Under the pieces are notes generated by a model. The model did no database searches and was not told the DNA's origin. It worked only from the letters and a program-made list of their open reading frames with translations. The translations under genes were made by a program, and so were the position numbers. From positions 1,178,001 to 1,242,000 of the forward strand of contig LXWE01000002.1 of assembly GCA_001660395.1 (NCBI GenBank): a stretch of 64,000 bases of DNA. Direction: 5' to 3'. The stretch comes from Alteromonadaceae bacterium XY-R5 (GTDB lineage: Bacteria > Pseudomonadota > Gammaproteobacteria > Enterobacterales > Alteromonadaceae). Below, piece by piece: positions 1 through 10,672 of this stretch. Position 1 is the first letter of the stretch; each line of letters begins with the position of its first letter.

Positions 1-2784
1 TCTGGTTACAAATTCGATGGCCGACCAAACATCAAAGATGTGGTCAGTGAAGGTCAAGAAGTTATTGTCCAAATTGATAAAGAAGAACGCGGCCAAAAAG
101 GTGCAGCACTGACAACCTTTATCAGCCTGGCGGGTAGCTACCTGGTATTAATGCCGAACAATCCTCGCGCCGGCGGAATTTCACGTCGAATTGAAGGTGA
201 CGAGCGTACTGAACTAAAAGAAGCACTAAGTGTGCTTGATTTACCAGACGGCATGGGCGTAATTGTACGTACTGCCGGTGTAGGTAAATCGCCTGAAGAA
301 TTAAAATGGGATCTAAGCGTACTGTTAACCCATTGGCAGGCAATCTGTGATGCTGCAGACTCGCGCCCTGCTCCATTCCTAATTCATCAGGAAAGTAATG
401 TTATCGTACGTGCAATTCGGGACTATCTGCGTCGCGATGTAGGTGAAATCGTTATCGATAAACAGCGCATTTACGATCAGGCTCTTGAGCACATTCGCTT
501 GGTACGTCCTGATTTTGCTAATCGTGTAAAACTGTATCAGGGTGATGTCCCTTTATTCAGCCATTATCAAATTGAAAGTCAAATAGAATCAGCGTTCCAG
601 CGCGAAGTTCGTTTGCCGTCTGGCGGCTCGATTGTCATCGACCCGACAGAAGCTCTGACCTCTATCGACATCAACTCTTCACGCGCGACCAAAGGTGGTG
701 ATATTGAAGAGACGGCACTAAACACAAACCTGGAAGCTGCTGACGAAATTGCTCGTCAATTGCGTTTACGCGATTTAGGTGGCTTGGTGGTGATCGACTT
801 CATCGACATGACCCCGGTTCGTCACCAGCGAGAAGTGGAAAACCGCTTGAAAGACGCCGTTCGTCACGACCGCGCGCGCGTACAACTAGGTCGCATTTCG
901 CGCTTTGGTTTGCTGGAAATGTCGCGTCAGCGTCTGCGTCCCTCTCTTGGCGAGTCATCACATCACGTATGCCCTCGCTGTAACGGCCATGGCACGGTAC
1001 GCGGTGTTGAATCTTTAGCACTTTCTGTTCTTCGTATCATGGAAGAAGAAAGTATCAAAGAAAACACTAATCAGATCGAAGCACAGGTCCCGGTAAGTGT
1101 TGCCACCTACTTGCTTAATGAAAAACGCAAAGCGATTCGTGGTATCGAGAAGCAACACGACGTGCAGTTGCTGATCATTCCAAATCCAAATATGGAAACA
1201 CCACACTATCAGGTTCTGCGTCATCGCACTGATGACACTGTGACAGAGGCAAGCTATAACGTCACGCTGGTTGAAACGCAAAATACAGAAGTTGATAAAC
1301 CAATCGTGGGTATTCAGGCTAAGAAAGAAAAGCCTGCCCTGCAAGGCTTTATTGCACCTGAAAAAGCAGCACCGGTTGCCGTTGCTCCTCAGCAAAAAAC
1401 GGAGTCGCTATTCGGCAAAATTGCGAAGTGGTTCGGTGGCTTATTTGCCAGTGAAGAAGAAGCGCCAAAAGCAAACACTCGTAACAATCGCCGCAATAAT
1501 GATCAGCGTCGTAAACAAGATGGCAGAAAACCTCGTAACGAGCGTAATAACAATCGTCGCACAAAACCTGCCAGAGAAGACGATGATAACCGTAACACTC
1601 GCCGCCAAAGTAAGCCTGAGCGCAACCAAAATGCTGCGGATGAGCGCAATTTGGACAAACGCAGCGATAATCGTGGTGAACGTGGTGAACGTAACGAGCG
1701 CAATAGAGAGCGTGATAATAAGCAACGTCGTAATCGTAACGAGCGCGTAAGAGATAATGCTGAGAAACCTGTAGAAGCTCAGACGGTCGAAGCAAAAGAC
1801 GGTAACCTGAAACAGGAGAAGGTGGCTGAGCGTCGTAAACGCCGTGACAAGCGTCGCAGCGTACGTTTAGATAACGCAACGCCTGATAACATCGATGCAG
1901 CAAGCAAAGTGACTGAACAAGCTGAAAAGCCTGTAAAAGCGCCTAAGGTTGCCGAGGTGGTCCAGGAAGATACATTAGACACAAACGTTGCCAATTTAGT
2001 CACTAATACTCAGGTCGACACAGCAGACGCTCAGGCCGCGGCACAAGCCAAAATCGCTGAACCAATCATCGAAACAGCTAACGCCTCTGACGCGGATGAA
2101 ACTAACGACCAAACTGATGACGGCCGTGAAGACAAACAAGCCACTCGCAGCCGCAGCCGCCGCTCTCCTCGTCACATTCGTGCGGCAGGACAAAAACGTC
2201 GTAAAGAGCGCGAAGATGGCGTGGCAGATGAAGATGGTCAGACTCAAAGTGAATTGCCACTTGAAATGCTGCCTGTTGAAACTGACGTAGAAACAACAGC
2301 AGTAGACGCGCCAGTTGCAACTGTAAGCGTTGAAAGCACAGAAACATCAGTTGACGAACAGGCTCAGTCAGTTGCCAGTGCGGCAGATGACGTCGTTCAG
2401 GAACCTGTTGCAACAGAGGTTGTGGAAGTTGCACAACAATCCACTGAAGAAACTGAGAGCGACCTGCCAGAGCAAGTGGAAGCTGTCGAAACAACAACAG
2501 CGGATGAACCTCAGGAAGATGTGTCTGTAAGTATTGCTGAGCCAATTCAAATAGAAACTCCTGTCACTCAGACGTTCACAGGCTATCGTCGTGCAATTGT
2601 TAAATCAATTAGTGCGCCAATGACAAAACCTATGGTCCTGCCGAATGAGTTTGTGGAGATTGAATTATCTGCACTGGCGGATGAGCACAGACCTGCAGTT
2701 AAGGTATCTGGTAAAGCCGCCGCGCTGTTAAGTATCAGAAGCCAGGCAACGGCACCAATGACTAAGCCAACGTCAGTTGAATAG
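1..2784 (+). CDS. rne: Ribonuclease E, 3' part (5' end outside window)
   Basis: Endoribonuclease that starts mRNA decay and processes rRNA/tRNA, and scaffolds the degradosome at the inner membrane. The reading frame is open from base 1 and begins inside the S1 RNA-binding domain, so the start lies upstream. The DNase I-like catalytic part shows the two metal-binding aspartates in S-I-D-I-N-S-S and V-I-D-F-I-D-M, followed by the zinc-link C-P-R-C near visible residue 323. The C-terminal half is low-complexity and probably disordered: an amphipathic membrane-anchor-like segment ([12 protein letters not shown], about 1415-1445), long Arg/Asn/Glu-rich stretches about 1480-1880, an [12 protein letters not shown] motif near 2160, and an acidic/Thr-rich tail ending in two S/T-A-P-M-T-K-P microdomains, as in the PNPase-binding end of other RNase E proteins. 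A bidirectional terminator follows. Confidence 0.97.
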   Translation, partial: SGYKFDGRPNIKDVVSEGQEVIVQIDKEERGQKGAALTTFISLAGSYLVLMPNNPRAGGISRRIEGDERTELKEALSVLDLPDGMGVIVRTAGVGKSPEELKWDLSVLLTHWQAICDAADSRPAPFLIHQESNVIVRAIRDYLRRDVGEIVIDKQRIYDQALEHIRLVRPDFANRVKLYQGDVPLFSHYQIESQIESAFQREVRLPSGGSIVIDPTEALTSIDINSSRATKGGDIEETALNTNLEAADEIARQLRLRDLGGLVVIDFIDMTPVRHQREVENRLKDAVRHDRARVQLGRISRFGLLEMSRQRLRPSLGESSHHVCPRCNGHGTVRGVESLALSVLRIMEEESIKENTNQIEAQVPVSVATYLLNEKRKAIRGIEKQHDVQLLIIPNPNMETPHYQVLRHRTDDTVTEASYNVTLVETQNTEVDKPIVGIQAKKEKPALQGFIAPEKAAPVAVAPQQKTESLFGKIAKWFGGLFASEEEAPKANTRNNRRNNDQRRKQDGRKPRNERNNNRRTKPAREDDDNRNTRRQSKPERNQNAADERNLDKRSDNRGERGERNERNRERDNKQRRNRNERVRDNAEKPVEAQTVEAKDGNLKQEKVAERRKRRDKRRSVRLDNATPDNIDAASKVTEQAEKPVKAPKVAEVVQEDTLDTNVANLVTNTQVDTADAQAAAQAKIAEPIIETANASDADETNDQTDDGREDKQATRSRSRRSPRHIRAAGQKRRKEREDGVADEDGQTQSELPLEMLPVETDVETTAVDAPVATVSVESTETSVDEQAQSVASAADDVVQEPVATEVVEVAQQSTEETESDLPEQVEAVETTTADEPQEDVSVSIAEPIQIETPVTQTFTGYRRAIVKSISAPMTKPMVLPNEFVEIELSALADEHRPAVKVSGKAAALLSIRSQATAPMTKPTSVE

Positions 2785-2804
2785 TTGAATTACTGATGAC
2801 ATTG

Positions 2805-2832
2805 AAAAAGCCAGCTAATGCTGGCTTTTTTA
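2805..2832. terminator. Bidirectional terminator between rne and the diguanylate cyclase gene
   Basis: GCCAGC-taat-GCTGGC stem flanked by an A-run on the left and a T-run on the right, between two convergent genes. It can serve both strands. Confidence 0.85.
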
Positions 2833-2839
2833 TTACCTG

Positions 2840-4306
2840 TTAAATACGTGACACCGCAAAACTGTTTAATTGCAGCACATCCAGACTTGGATTTTTAAAC
2901 TCATAAAATAACGCCTGATTCCGGCCTGTCTGTTTAGCAGAATACAATGCCTCATCGGCTCTGGAAATGAGCGTTTCGATTGTATCAACCGCAAGATTAT
3001 TACTTGCGATACCGATTGAAACCGTTACTGCACCATATATCTGGCTAAATCCAGGAATAATTTCCTGTTCAAATTCAGTGCGGATCCTCTCGGCAACCTG
3101 CATCGCTCCATACGCATTAGTATCTAAGAGTAATAATGCAAACTCTTCTCCGCCTAAACGACAATAGCAATCTGAAATCCGGGCATTACGCTGAATCAGT
3201 GCAGCCAAACATTTTATCACCTTGTCGCCCACGGGATGGCCTGCTCTGTCATTGACCTGTTTGAAGTGATCGATATCCAGTAACAATAACCAAAGTTCAC
3301 CACGCTTCCTTTTTGCACGATGGAATTCTTTTTGTGCCTGTTCCATAAAGCAGCGTCGATTGGGGATACTGGTTAACTCATCCTGCATTGACGCTTTTAG
3401 CAAGGCTTTCTCTGCAACCCTCCGTCGGCTATCGATATTTTCATGGACCATGGCAGTTGCCGTCACCAGCATAGCAATGAACCAACATACCATTACCACA
3501 TATAAGCCAACAAGCTGGCCTTCAGGTTGAAAGAACAACGCTTTGACTAATAGAAAACCCAGCATAAACGGAATTAACCAGCCAAACACCAGTTGGTATC
3601 GCCCTAATCGCCCCCCCACATAGGGAGATAACAACACCCTTATTGCGCCGGTTTTGGCCGTCAGAGATAAGGTGCCAATACCCATGCAGTAACCGCTTGT
3701 TAGCGTCATTAACGACATATCACCGAAGAAACTTTGAAAGCCATAGGCATAACCAGTCAGTGCAATGGCCGGAAAAATGAGTGAGATAACCGCCAATATT
3801 TGCGATGTTATCAATTGGCTGTTGCCTCGAAAAAAAAGCGCCAGCGAAAGCAATAACAGCATTAATGCAGTGTTCCAGCCCTGTGCATTTTGTTTGCCCT
3901 GAGCGGCTTCGGATAAAGAGATCTGGTAAAACGGTAATGTATCAATCAGTAATGGGCGTCCTACGGCCAATTCAATTAGCCGCAGCGCCGAAAGCAGAAT
4001 GACAACCCAAATAATGCAGGAATATGCGAGATTGCTACGTCCCCAGGATTTTCTGCGTATACATAGTCCCAATAGCACGATGAGTATGGCCGTGGATGGA
4101 TGTGTGGCAGGCCCTTTTTCTAAGGGGCGATATAGAGGTTCAATTTCAAATAGATAACCACATAATGGGATACAGCCAAAAATAATACATAAAGTGCCCA
4201 TTACTTTACCCAAAGCGACAAAATAGCGAACCAGCGTCCATTTATTTTGGGTGTGTAAACTGTCTACATCTACATCTGCTTTCAGGTATTTTAAAAGCTG
4301 AGCCAT
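2840..4306 (-). CDS. Membrane-bound diguanylate cyclase (GGDEF)
   Basis: Makes cyclic di-GMP from two GTP. The N-terminal ~300 residues contain several hydrophobic membrane segments (roughly seven to nine) without a domain I recognise; the C-terminal ~170 residues are a GGDEF domain with D-E-L-T-S-I-P-N-R-R, D-I-D-H-F-K-Q-V-N-D and the active-site loop G-G-E-E-F. An R-I-S-D exactly five residues before G-G-E-E-F fits the RxxD product-inhibition site. I chose the ATG at 4306 (M-A-Q-L-L-K); the frame extends to a TTG at 4318, which is less likely. About 490 aa. Convergent with rne and transcribed alone. The likely role is switching between motile and sessile life; the signal sensed by the membrane part is unknown. 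The PilZ protein at 11931 could be an effector, but that is only inference. Confidence 0.88.
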   Translation of the reverse strand: MAQLLKYLKADVDVDSLHTQNKWTLVRYFVALGKVMGTLCIIFGCIPLCGYLFEIEPLYRPLEKGPATHPSTAILIVLLGLCIRRKSWGRSNLAYSCIIWVVILLSALRLIELAVGRPLLIDTLPFYQISLSEAAQGKQNAQGWNTALMLLLLSLALFFRGNSQLITSQILAVISLIFPAIALTGYAYGFQSFFGDMSLMTLTSGYCMGIGTLSLTAKTGAIRVLLSPYVGGRLGRYQLVFGWLIPFMLGFLLVKALFFQPEGQLVGLYVVMVCWFIAMLVTATAMVHENIDSRRRVAEKALLKASMQDELTSIPNRRCFMEQAQKEFHRAKRKRGELWLLLLDIDHFKQVNDRAGHPVGDKVIKCLAALIQRNARISDCYCRLGGEEFALLLLDTNAYGAMQVAERIRTEFEQEIIPGFSQIYGAVTVSIGIASNNLAVDTIETLISRADEALYSAKQTGRNQALFYEFKNPSLDVLQLNSFAVSRI

Positions 4307-4388
4307 GGTTTCTACCAACCATCCCTGTGTTCGACATTACTACAAAGGTTAGTATAAAAATCTTTACAAACACCACAGAATGAAAAAT

Positions 4389-4414
4389 AAAAAGGGCCGC
4401 ATAATCGGCCCCTT
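4389..4414 (-). terminator. Terminator of the DUF2058 gene
   Basis: On the minus strand a GGGGCCG-attat-GCGGCCC stem is followed by TTTTTATTTTTC, just past the stop codon at 4428. Confidence 0.8.
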
Positions 4415-4427
4415 CAATTAAATTGGA

Positions 4428-4988
4428 TTACCAGACTAGATCATCCGGTATTTCATAATCCGCATACCAATCGTCCTCTTCGCTATTCAGGTCGTCTTTG
4501 GCATTATCTATGGTGAGTTTATCGGCTCGATACACTACTGATTCTGGCGCTCGTTCTGCAATTTTGTCTGCAACAGGCATTGGCACAAGTTCGAAATCAT
4601 TACCAAGTAACACGATTGCCAAACGTCCCTGTGTCACATGCTTGTGCGTTTTATCGCTAACAAAAATACGTTTAACTTTACCTTCAAACTCAAAATTACA
4701 GGGAACTTCGCCATTATTTTTCGGCTGACGATTCAGTTCGATAAGCTGTTTGACCTGCGCCGTAATTGCCTTTTTCTCTGCTTCCTGTTTGCGTTCAAGA
4801 TTAAGGCTTTGATCTTTAGCCAGCTTTTCCTGACGAGCCAACTCTACTGCAGCTTTGTTTTCATCTACGCTAACCTGTTTATGTTTTTGCTGCTGTTTGA
4901 TTTTTTTGTGCTTATCCTGACGAGCCTGTTTAGCCTGCTTTTTATCGGCAAGACCCGCTTTTAGCAATTGTTCTTGTAACGACGCCAT
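4428..4988 (-). CDS. DUF2058 family protein (YaiL-like)
   Basis: Small, highly charged soluble protein of about 186 aa. The first ~80 residues are a Lys/Gln/Glu-rich helix or coiled coil (K-K-Q-A-K-Q-A-R-Q-D-K-H-K-K), followed by a compact domain with P-C-N-F-E-F-E-G-K-V-K-R-I-F-V and an acidic tail. This matches the E. coli YaiL / 'nucleoprotein or polynucleotide-associated enzyme' family, whose function is not firmly known. The start M-A-S-L-Q-E-Q-L-L-K-A-G-L at 4988 matches the usual N-terminus of the family; the frame continues six codons further to 5006. Its promoter region overlaps the presumed topA terminator. Confidence 0.85.
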   Translation of the reverse strand: MASLQEQLLKAGLADKKQAKQARQDKHKKIKQQQKHKQVSVDENKAAVELARQEKLAKDQSLNLERKQEAEKKAITAQVKQLIELNRQPKNNGEVPCNFEFEGKVKRIFVSDKTHKHVTQGRLAIVLLGNDFELVPMPVADKIAERAPESVVYRADKLTIDNAKDDLNSEEDDWYADYEIPDDLVW

Positions 4989-5017
4989 GTGCTTACTCTG
5001 TATCAATTACGATTAAT

Positions 5018-5042
5018 GCAAAGGGGCCTCTTGGCCCCTTTT
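5018..5042 (-). terminator. Probable topA terminator
   Basis: Strong GGGGCC-aaga-GGCCCC stem just after the topA stop on the minus strand. The following T-run is short (TTTGCATT), so termination may be partial. Confidence 0.6.
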
Positions 5043-5059
5043 ACGTTTCGTGTCTTAGT

Positions 5060-7696
5060 TTACTTTTTCTTGCGCTTGTCTTCTACTTGCCATTTACCAT
5101 TATCAAACCACGCAGCCCATCCTGATGCTTTACCTTCCGGGGTTTCAGTCATTACATACTGCTGCTTGGTTTTGCGGCTAAATCGCACAATCGCTTTATT
5201 GCCATCAGGATCTTCCACCGGCGCATCAGCCAAATAATGGAATTTTGGCGAGATACGACTCTTGAATCGAACCAGCTCTTCTACCAGAGGCGCACGGGTT
5301 TCGCGCGATTTAGGAAAATTATGGGCTGCCAGGAACAAGCCAGAAGCACCATCCCGTAGCACAAAGTGAGCATCCGATTTACTGCAGGGTAATTCGGGCA
5401 AATCTACCGGGTCTTCTTTAGGCGGCGCTGCTTCGCCATTTTTCAAAAGCTTACGCGTATTCTTACAGGCCTCATTTGTACAGCCAAAGTACTTTCCAAA
5501 ACGACCCGTTTTCAGTTCCATATCAGAACCACAACGATCACATTCAATCAACGGGCCATCATAGCCTTTAATCTTGAATGCTCCGGTTTCAATCGCCACA
5601 CCGCTACACGCAGGAGCATTACCACAGATATGGAGCTTACGGCCTTCATCAACCAAATAACTGTCCATTGCGGTAGCACAAACGTGACAACGACGTTTAG
5701 CTCTAAGCAATTCTGTTTCGGCTTCTTCATCACCATCTGTCTGAACGACGTCTTCGCCAGAAATCAGGTTAATGGTGCCAGTACAGCGTTCTTTGGGCGG
5801 CAGGTTGTATCCAGAACATCCCAAAAACACGCCTGTGCTGCCGATACGCACATTCATTGGACGGCCGCATAGCTTACAGGCAATTTCTGTTGGTACTGCG
5901 CTATTCAGACGCATACCTCCTTCACCAGGATCTTTCTCAGCCGTGAGTAACTTCTGATAAAAATCACCGTAGAAAGAATTCAGTACCGCTTTCCAATCTA
6001 CCTGACCTTCAGCGATATCATCCAATTGCTGTTCCATTTTTGCGGTAAAGTCGTAACTGATCAGGTCATCGAAATTTTCCATCAAACGATCGTTAACAAT
6101 TTCACCCATCTTCTCAGCGTAAAAACGCTTATTTTCAATTCGCGCGTAACCACGGTCCTGAATGGTTGAAATGATACTGGCGTAGGTAGAAGGACGACCG
6201 ATACCACGCTTTTCAAGCTCTTTAACCAAAGACGCTTCATTAAAACGTGCCGGTGGTTTAGTAAAATGCTGCTTAGGATCAAGGGTATTTAAACTGACCA
6301 CTTCGCCTTCTTTCACATCCGGAAGCAGAAAATCTTCATCACCTTTTTTACGCAATTGCGATTGTACTCGGGTCCAACCATCAAATTTTAAAACGCGACC
6401 TTTTGCAGTCAGCTCAAATTCACCCGCTTGCACGCGAATCGTCGAGGCATCATATTTCGCAGCTGTCATTTGACATGCTACAAACTGACGCCAAATCAAT
6501 TCATATAAACGCTGAGCATCGCGTTCCATATCACCAAGACTATCGCTTTTCACAATAACGTTTGATGGCCGAATCGCTTCGTGCGCTTCTTGAGCGCCCT
6601 CTTTACTGCCGTATTTAACCGGATTATCTGGCAAATACTTATTACCAAAATTATCAGCAATGTAATCACGACACGACGACACGGCTTCGGCGCTCAAATT
6701 AGTTGAGTCCGTACGCATATAGGTGATGTGACCCGCTTCGTATAAACGCTGAGCCAACATCATGGTTTTCTTCACACCAAAGCCCAGGCGCGTGCTTGCT
6801 GCCTGCTGCAGTGTCGACGTAATAAATGGTGCCGATGGCTTGCTTTGTGTTGGGCGCGACTCTCGGCTGATAACCTGATAACTCGCAGCCGTCAGTTTTG
6901 CTAACGCTGCCTCAGCCTGGGCTTTGTTGACCGGCTTAAAAGTATCGCCATTTTGCTTGGCCACTAACAAACGCAGGGATTCTTGCTTTTGTGTTTGGGT
7001 ATCGGCGTGAATGTCCCAGAATTCTTCCGGCACAAAGGCTTTGATTTCGCGCTCGCGCTCAACCACCAGACGCACTGCCACAGACTGAACACGGCCCGCT
7101 GACAAGCCTCTGGCGACCTTTTTCCACAACAATGGAGACACCATAAAGCCTACAACACGATCGAGGAAACGACGCGCCTGCTGAGCGTTTACGCGCTCAA
7201 TATTCAAATCACTCGGCGTTGCAAACGCATCCTGGATCGCTTTTTTAGTGATCTCGTTAAAAACGACTCGTTGATACTGGGTATCTTTACCACCAATCAG
7301 TTCACGTAAGTGCCAAGCAATAGCCTCTCCTTCTCTATCCAAATCCGTTGCCAGATATACAGTATCTGCAGATTTAGCGAGCTTTTTTAATTCGGAAACA
7401 ACTTTTTCTTTACCCGACAAAACTTCGTAATGCGCTTCCCAATCTTTTTGAGGATTGACGCCCATGCGATCGACCAATTTTAAATACTCGTACTCACGAA
7501 GATATTTTTCCCTGGCCGAATCGCTCATGGCCTTTAACTCTTTTGCCGTTTTTTTCGGCGGTACATTACCTAAAGCTTTGGTTGGTAAATCTCTGACATG
7601 CCCGACACTGGATTTAACAATAAAATTTTTGCCTAGATATTTATTTATTGTTTTTGCCTTGGCTGGTGATTCCACAATGACCAGGGATTTCGACAT
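5060..7696 (-). CDS. topA: DNA topoisomerase I (type IA)
   Basis: Relaxes negative supercoils by transient single-strand cleavage. 878 aa, close to the 865 aa of E. coli TopA. The TOPRIM domain opens the protein ([14 protein letters not shown]) with the acidic D-L-D-R-E-G-E motif near residue 120. The nucleophilic tyrosine lies in [10 protein letters not shown]. The C-terminal third has several zinc ribbons (C-x2-C pairs, e.g. [20 protein letters not shown]), then a Cys-poor tail ending K-R-K-K-K. The start at 7696 ([11 protein letters not shown]) is the family start. Transcribed alone; about 300 bp separate it from the divergent astB. Confidence 0.97.
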   Translation of the reverse strand: MSKSLVIVESPAKAKTINKYLGKNFIVKSSVGHVRDLPTKALGNVPPKKTAKELKAMSDSAREKYLREYEYLKLVDRMGVNPQKDWEAHYEVLSGKEKVVSELKKLAKSADTVYLATDLDREGEAIAWHLRELIGGKDTQYQRVVFNEITKKAIQDAFATPSDLNIERVNAQQARRFLDRVVGFMVSPLLWKKVARGLSAGRVQSVAVRLVVEREREIKAFVPEEFWDIHADTQTQKQESLRLLVAKQNGDTFKPVNKAQAEAALAKLTAASYQVISRESRPTQSKPSAPFITSTLQQAASTRLGFGVKKTMMLAQRLYEAGHITYMRTDSTNLSAEAVSSCRDYIADNFGNKYLPDNPVKYGSKEGAQEAHEAIRPSNVIVKSDSLGDMERDAQRLYELIWRQFVACQMTAAKYDASTIRVQAGEFELTAKGRVLKFDGWTRVQSQLRKKGDEDFLLPDVKEGEVVSLNTLDPKQHFTKPPARFNEASLVKELEKRGIGRPSTYASIISTIQDRGYARIENKRFYAEKMGEIVNDRLMENFDDLISYDFTAKMEQQLDDIAEGQVDWKAVLNSFYGDFYQKLLTAEKDPGEGGMRLNSAVPTEIACKLCGRPMNVRIGSTGVFLGCSGYNLPPKERCTGTINLISGEDVVQTDGDEEAETELLRAKRRCHVCATAMDSYLVDEGRKLHICGNAPACSGVAIETGAFKIKGYDGPLIECDRCGSDMELKTGRFGKYFGCTNEACKNTRKLLKNGEAAPPKEDPVDLPELPCSKSDAHFVLRDGASGLFLAAHNFPKSRETRAPLVEELVRFKSRISPKFHYLADAPVEDPDGNKAIVRFSRKTKQQYVMTETPEGKASGWAAWFDNGKWQVEDKRKKK

Positions 7697-8002
7697 ATAT
7701 TTGCTCTTAACCTTCTGTTTTAAATGGGGTTTAGCTATTCAAATGAATACAAAAAAACCATATTCACCCCACTATGCTTTTTTAAGATATATCTACAAAG
7801 TGAATAGAAAACAAGTTCTTCTTCATACTTATATAAAAGAAGCGATATTTTAGACAAATTCACTGTTTATTATTTGTCCAGCCACACTAGCATACGCAAA
7901 AAAAATAAAGTAATGTGCGCGCCGTTAACCCGTTTGCGGCCAGAGATAGTAAAGCATTCATTCTCAGATTCTGCCGCAATAAAAACTCAAACGAGGATTA
8001 CG
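7697..8002. other. Intergenic region between divergent topA and astB
   Basis: AT-rich 306 bp with both promoters; no gene seen. It holds an inverted repeat GACAAAT-N12-ATTTGTC at 7855-7880 that could be an operator for astB. No clear ArgR box was found. Confidence 0.5.
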
Positions 8003-9343
8003 ATGAAGCAGTTTGAAGTGAATTTTGATGGTCTGGTGGGACCAACTCATAATTACGCCGGTCTTTCTTACGGCAATGTGGCCTCTCAAAACAACGCAAA
8101 TGCCGCCAGCAGCCCAAAGCAGGCAGCTAAGCAAGGCTTACAAAAAATGAAAGCATTGACTGAACTGGGTATGGTTCAGGGTGTTTTAGCGCCGCAGGAA
8201 CGTCCAGATATCTCTGCTCTTCGTCGTTTAGGCTTTACTGGTTCCGACGCGACAGTGCTCGAAAAGGCAGCGAAAGAAGCCCCGGTATTGTTTGCAGCGT
8301 GCTGCTCTGCCTCAAGTATGTGGACAGCAAATGCCGCCACGGTTTCTCCGGGGGCCGATACTGCCGATGGCCGTATTCACTTTACGCCAGCCAATCTGAC
8401 CAATAAATTCCATCGCTCACTCGAGCCTGAGGTAACGGGTCGTATTCTGAAAGCCATCTTTAGTGATGACAAATACTTCCAGCATCATAAGCATTTACCT
8501 GAAAATGAACATTTTGGAGACGAGGGCGCCGCTAACCATACACGTCTATGTCGCAACTACGGTGAGTCTGGTATTGAGATATTTGTATATGGCCGCTATG
8601 CATTTGACAGCAGTAAACCTGCGCCGAAAAGGTATCCCGCCCGTCAAACACGGGAAGCCTGTGAAGCTGTTGCTAGATTGCACGGCCTGGACAATGAGCA
8701 AGTAGTGTACATTCAGCAAAATCCTGATGTTATCGATCAGGGTGTATTCCACAATGACGTTATTGCTGTAGGTAATCAGAATGTGCTCTTCTATCATGAA
8801 CAGGCCTTTATGGATACCCAAAAGGCTCTGTCAGAAATTCGTCAGAAGTATGGTGAAGGCGACCTTCATTTTATTCAGGTAAATACGGATCAGGTGTCTG
8901 TAAATGATGCTGTTAGAAGCTATCTTTTCAATACCCAAATTCTAACACTCCCTAACGGAGAAATGGCAATCATCGCGCCAATGGAATGTCGTGAAAACAA
9001 CTCTGTTTACAACTATTTATCGCAACTGACAGAACAAAACACGCCGATCAAACAGGTTAAGTATTTTGACGTTAAGCAAAGCATGCAAAATGGTGGCGGA
9101 CCCGCCTGCCTGCGTTTACGCGTAGCCATGACAGAAGCTGAAGTTGCTGCAGTTAATCCAAATACGTTGTTAAACGAAGGATTATATCAGCGCTTAAACC
9201 TGTGGGTTGATAAACACTATCGTGACAGCCTGACATTTGCAGATTTAGCGGACCCACAATTGTTAGTCGAATCACGCACTGCATTAGACGAATTGACCCA
9301 AATAATGAAACTGGGGTCTGTCTACCCCTTCCAGCAAGATTAA
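8003..9343 (+). CDS. astB: N-succinylarginine dihydrolase
   Basis: Second step of the arginine succinyltransferase pathway: N2-succinylarginine to N2-succinylornithine, CO2 and two NH3. 446 aa from the ATG at 8003 ([22 protein letters not shown]), matching the family's N-terminus and length; the frame extends about 43 codons upstream, but the N-terminus and the AGGA motif 6-9 nt ahead decide for 8003. Typical motifs include N[11 protein letters not shown], G-A-A-N-H-T-R-L and the C-terminal [11 protein letters not shown] with the catalytic cysteine. The other ast genes are not in this window, so it stands outside an operon. Confidence 0.96.
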   Translation: MKQFEVNFDGLVGPTHNYAGLSYGNVASQNNANAASSPKQAAKQGLQKMKALTELGMVQGVLAPQERPDISALRRLGFTGSDATVLEKAAKEAPVLFAACCSASSMWTANAATVSPGADTADGRIHFTPANLTNKFHRSLEPEVTGRILKAIFSDDKYFQHHKHLPENEHFGDEGAANHTRLCRNYGESGIEIFVYGRYAFDSSKPAPKRYPARQTREACEAVARLHGLDNEQVVYIQQNPDVIDQGVFHNDVIAVGNQNVLFYHEQAFMDTQKALSEIRQKYGEGDLHFIQVNTDQVSVNDAVRSYLFNTQILTLPNGEMAIIAPMECRENNSVYNYLSQLTEQNTPIKQVKYFDVKQSMQNGGGPACLRLRVAMTEAEVAAVNPNTLLNEGLYQRLNLWVDKHYRDSLTFADLADPQLLVESRTALDELTQIMKLGSVYPFQQD

Positions 9344-9372
9344 AAAAGCGCCTTAGGGCGCTTTTTCTTTTA
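9343..9372. terminator. Bidirectional terminator between astB and the quinone oxidoreductase gene
   Basis: AAAAAA-GCGCC-ttag-GGCGC-TTTTTC between convergent genes. Confidence 0.85.
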
Positions 9373-10344
9373 CCAGACACCCAACAGCTTTCCTGCTGAC
9401 TGATTTGCCTCTAAGCGTCGGTGTGCTTCACCTATCTGCTCCGCAGCAATACAGCTATCAAGATTGACCCGCAATTTACCACTCACAAAATCAGGTAAAA
9501 ATTGCTGACTAAACGCTGAGATTAAATTCGCTTTGTACAGATCATCCCGATTTCTGAGGGTTGAGCCAATTATGGATGCCCGTTTGGCCAATAACAGCGC
9601 CATGTCTAAATTATCGGCGTAGCGCCCTGCCATCATTGCCAGATAAACCATTCGTCCGTCACGCTTGAGCACCTTAAGGTTACGGTTAAGGTAATTCCCA
9701 CCAACCATATCCAAAATCACATCCACTTCGCCAATCTCGGCTTTCACGCGCTCAGCAAAATCCTGCTGTTTGTAATTAATCAGCAAATTAGCCCCCTGAG
9801 CTTTACAGATAGCCAGCTTATCTTCGCTGGAGGCAGTGACGGCAATCTGACATCGCCGTTGCGCCGCTAATTGCGTAGCGGCTAAGCCAACACCACTGGC
9901 ACCGGCATGCACTAACACCTTTCCGCCCTGAGGCAGTTCACCTATACTGAATACACTTTGAAAAGCCGTCAGAAAGACTTCTGCAATCCCTGCTGCGTCG
10001 ATAAGTGACATCCCCGCAGGCACTGGCATCAGATGTCGATAGTCAACCGCCACGTATTCGGCATAACCACCACCAGCAACCAGACCAAAAACCTCGTCAC
10101 CCTGTCGCCACACCCCACAATCTCCCTGGTAGTCTTCAACCGTCCCTGAGACTTCTAGGCCCAAAATACTGCTCTCGCCTGGCGGTGGCGGATATTTCCC
10201 CTGACGTTGCAGGGTATCCGCACGATTCACACCAAACGCTGCGACCTTTACCAACACCTGGCCTGGTTTAAGTTGCGGTATGGCAGCCGCACTAACATGA
10301 AGTGACTCAGGCCCCTGTCCCTCTGTAAAATCTATATATTTCAT
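9370..10344 (-). CDS. NAD(P)H quinone oxidoreductase, PIG3-type (zinc-independent MDR family)
   Basis: Medium-chain reductase/dehydrogenase of 324 aa. The N-terminal GroES-like domain carries A-F-G-V-N-R-A-D-T-L-Q-R-Q-G-K-Y-P-P-P, the hallmark of the human PIG3 (TP53I3)-like subgroup that reduces quinones with NADPH. The Rossmann part shows V-H-A-G-A-S-G-V-G-L-A-A-T-Q-L-A. No zinc-binding cysteine set is present. It overlaps the upstream acylphosphatase gene by ATGA, so the two are translationally coupled. The physiological substrate is unknown; detoxifying reduction of quinones is the family-level expectation. Confidence 0.9.
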   Translation of the reverse strand: MKYIDFTEGQGPESLHVSAAAIPQLKPGQVLVKVAAFGVNRADTLQRQGKYPPPPGESSILGLEVSGTVEDYQGDCGVWRQGDEVFGLVAGGGYAEYVAVDYRHLMPVPAGMSLIDAAGIAEVFLTAFQSVFSIGELPQGGKVLVHAGASGVGLAATQLAAQRRCQIAVTASSEDKLAICKAQGANLLINYKQQDFAERVKAEIGEVDVILDMVGGNYLNRNLKVLKRDGRMVYLAMMAGRYADNLDMALLLAKRASIIGSTLRNRDDLYKANLISAFSQQFLPDFVSGKLRVNLDSCIAAEQIGEAHRRLEANQSAGKLLGVW

Positions 10345-10619
10345 CAGCCAATCCTAAACTCTTGGTAATCTTCGTAAGGCAACACCTCACTTACGACACA
10401 CTCTGTAACCTTACTATTTGGAGACCCAAGCAATAACCAATCGAATAGCTGGTTAACGGCCTGTTCCTCACCGCATGCTAAAACGTCAACCCGTCCATCA
10501 GCAAGGTTAATGGCATAACCGGTAACACCAAATGTAATCGCCTGAATTTGAGTATATTTTCGAAAAAAAACACCTTGAACACGACCACTCACCAAGGCTT
10601 TTCGACAAATCTTCGCCAT
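10344..10619 (-). CDS. Acylphosphatase
   Basis: Hydrolyses carboxyl-phosphate bonds of acylphosphates. About 91 aa, the usual size. The signature V-S-G-R-V-Q-G-V-F-F-R near the N-terminus contains the phosphate-binding loop and catalytic arginine; the catalytic asparagine lies in G-Y-A-I-N-L-A-D-G-R-V-D-V. I chose the ATG at 10619 (M-A-K-I-C-R-K-A-L) because AGGA lies just upstream; the frame could start at 10652. The stop overlaps the next gene's start (ATGA). Divergent from rlmI with about 50 bp between the starts. Confidence 0.92.
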   Translation of the reverse strand: MAKICRKALVSGRVQGVFFRKYTQIQAITFGVTGYAINLADGRVDVLACGEEQAVNQLFDWLLLGSPNSKVTECVVSEVLPYEDYQEFRIG

Positions 10620-10672
10620 TATCCTGATCCTTCGGTAAAATACCGTCAACATTCATTTATTCGAATTATCCT

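Noticed and set aside
1349-1903. Long antisense open frames across the rne tail
   Set aside because: They are by-products of the Arg/Asn-rich repetitive coding in rne; no ribosome-binding site and the peptide is Tyr/His/Cys-rich low complexity.
7741-7780. Possible ArgR boxes upstream of astB
   Set aside because: TGAAT and ATTCA are 13 bp apart rather than the short spacing of an ArgR box.
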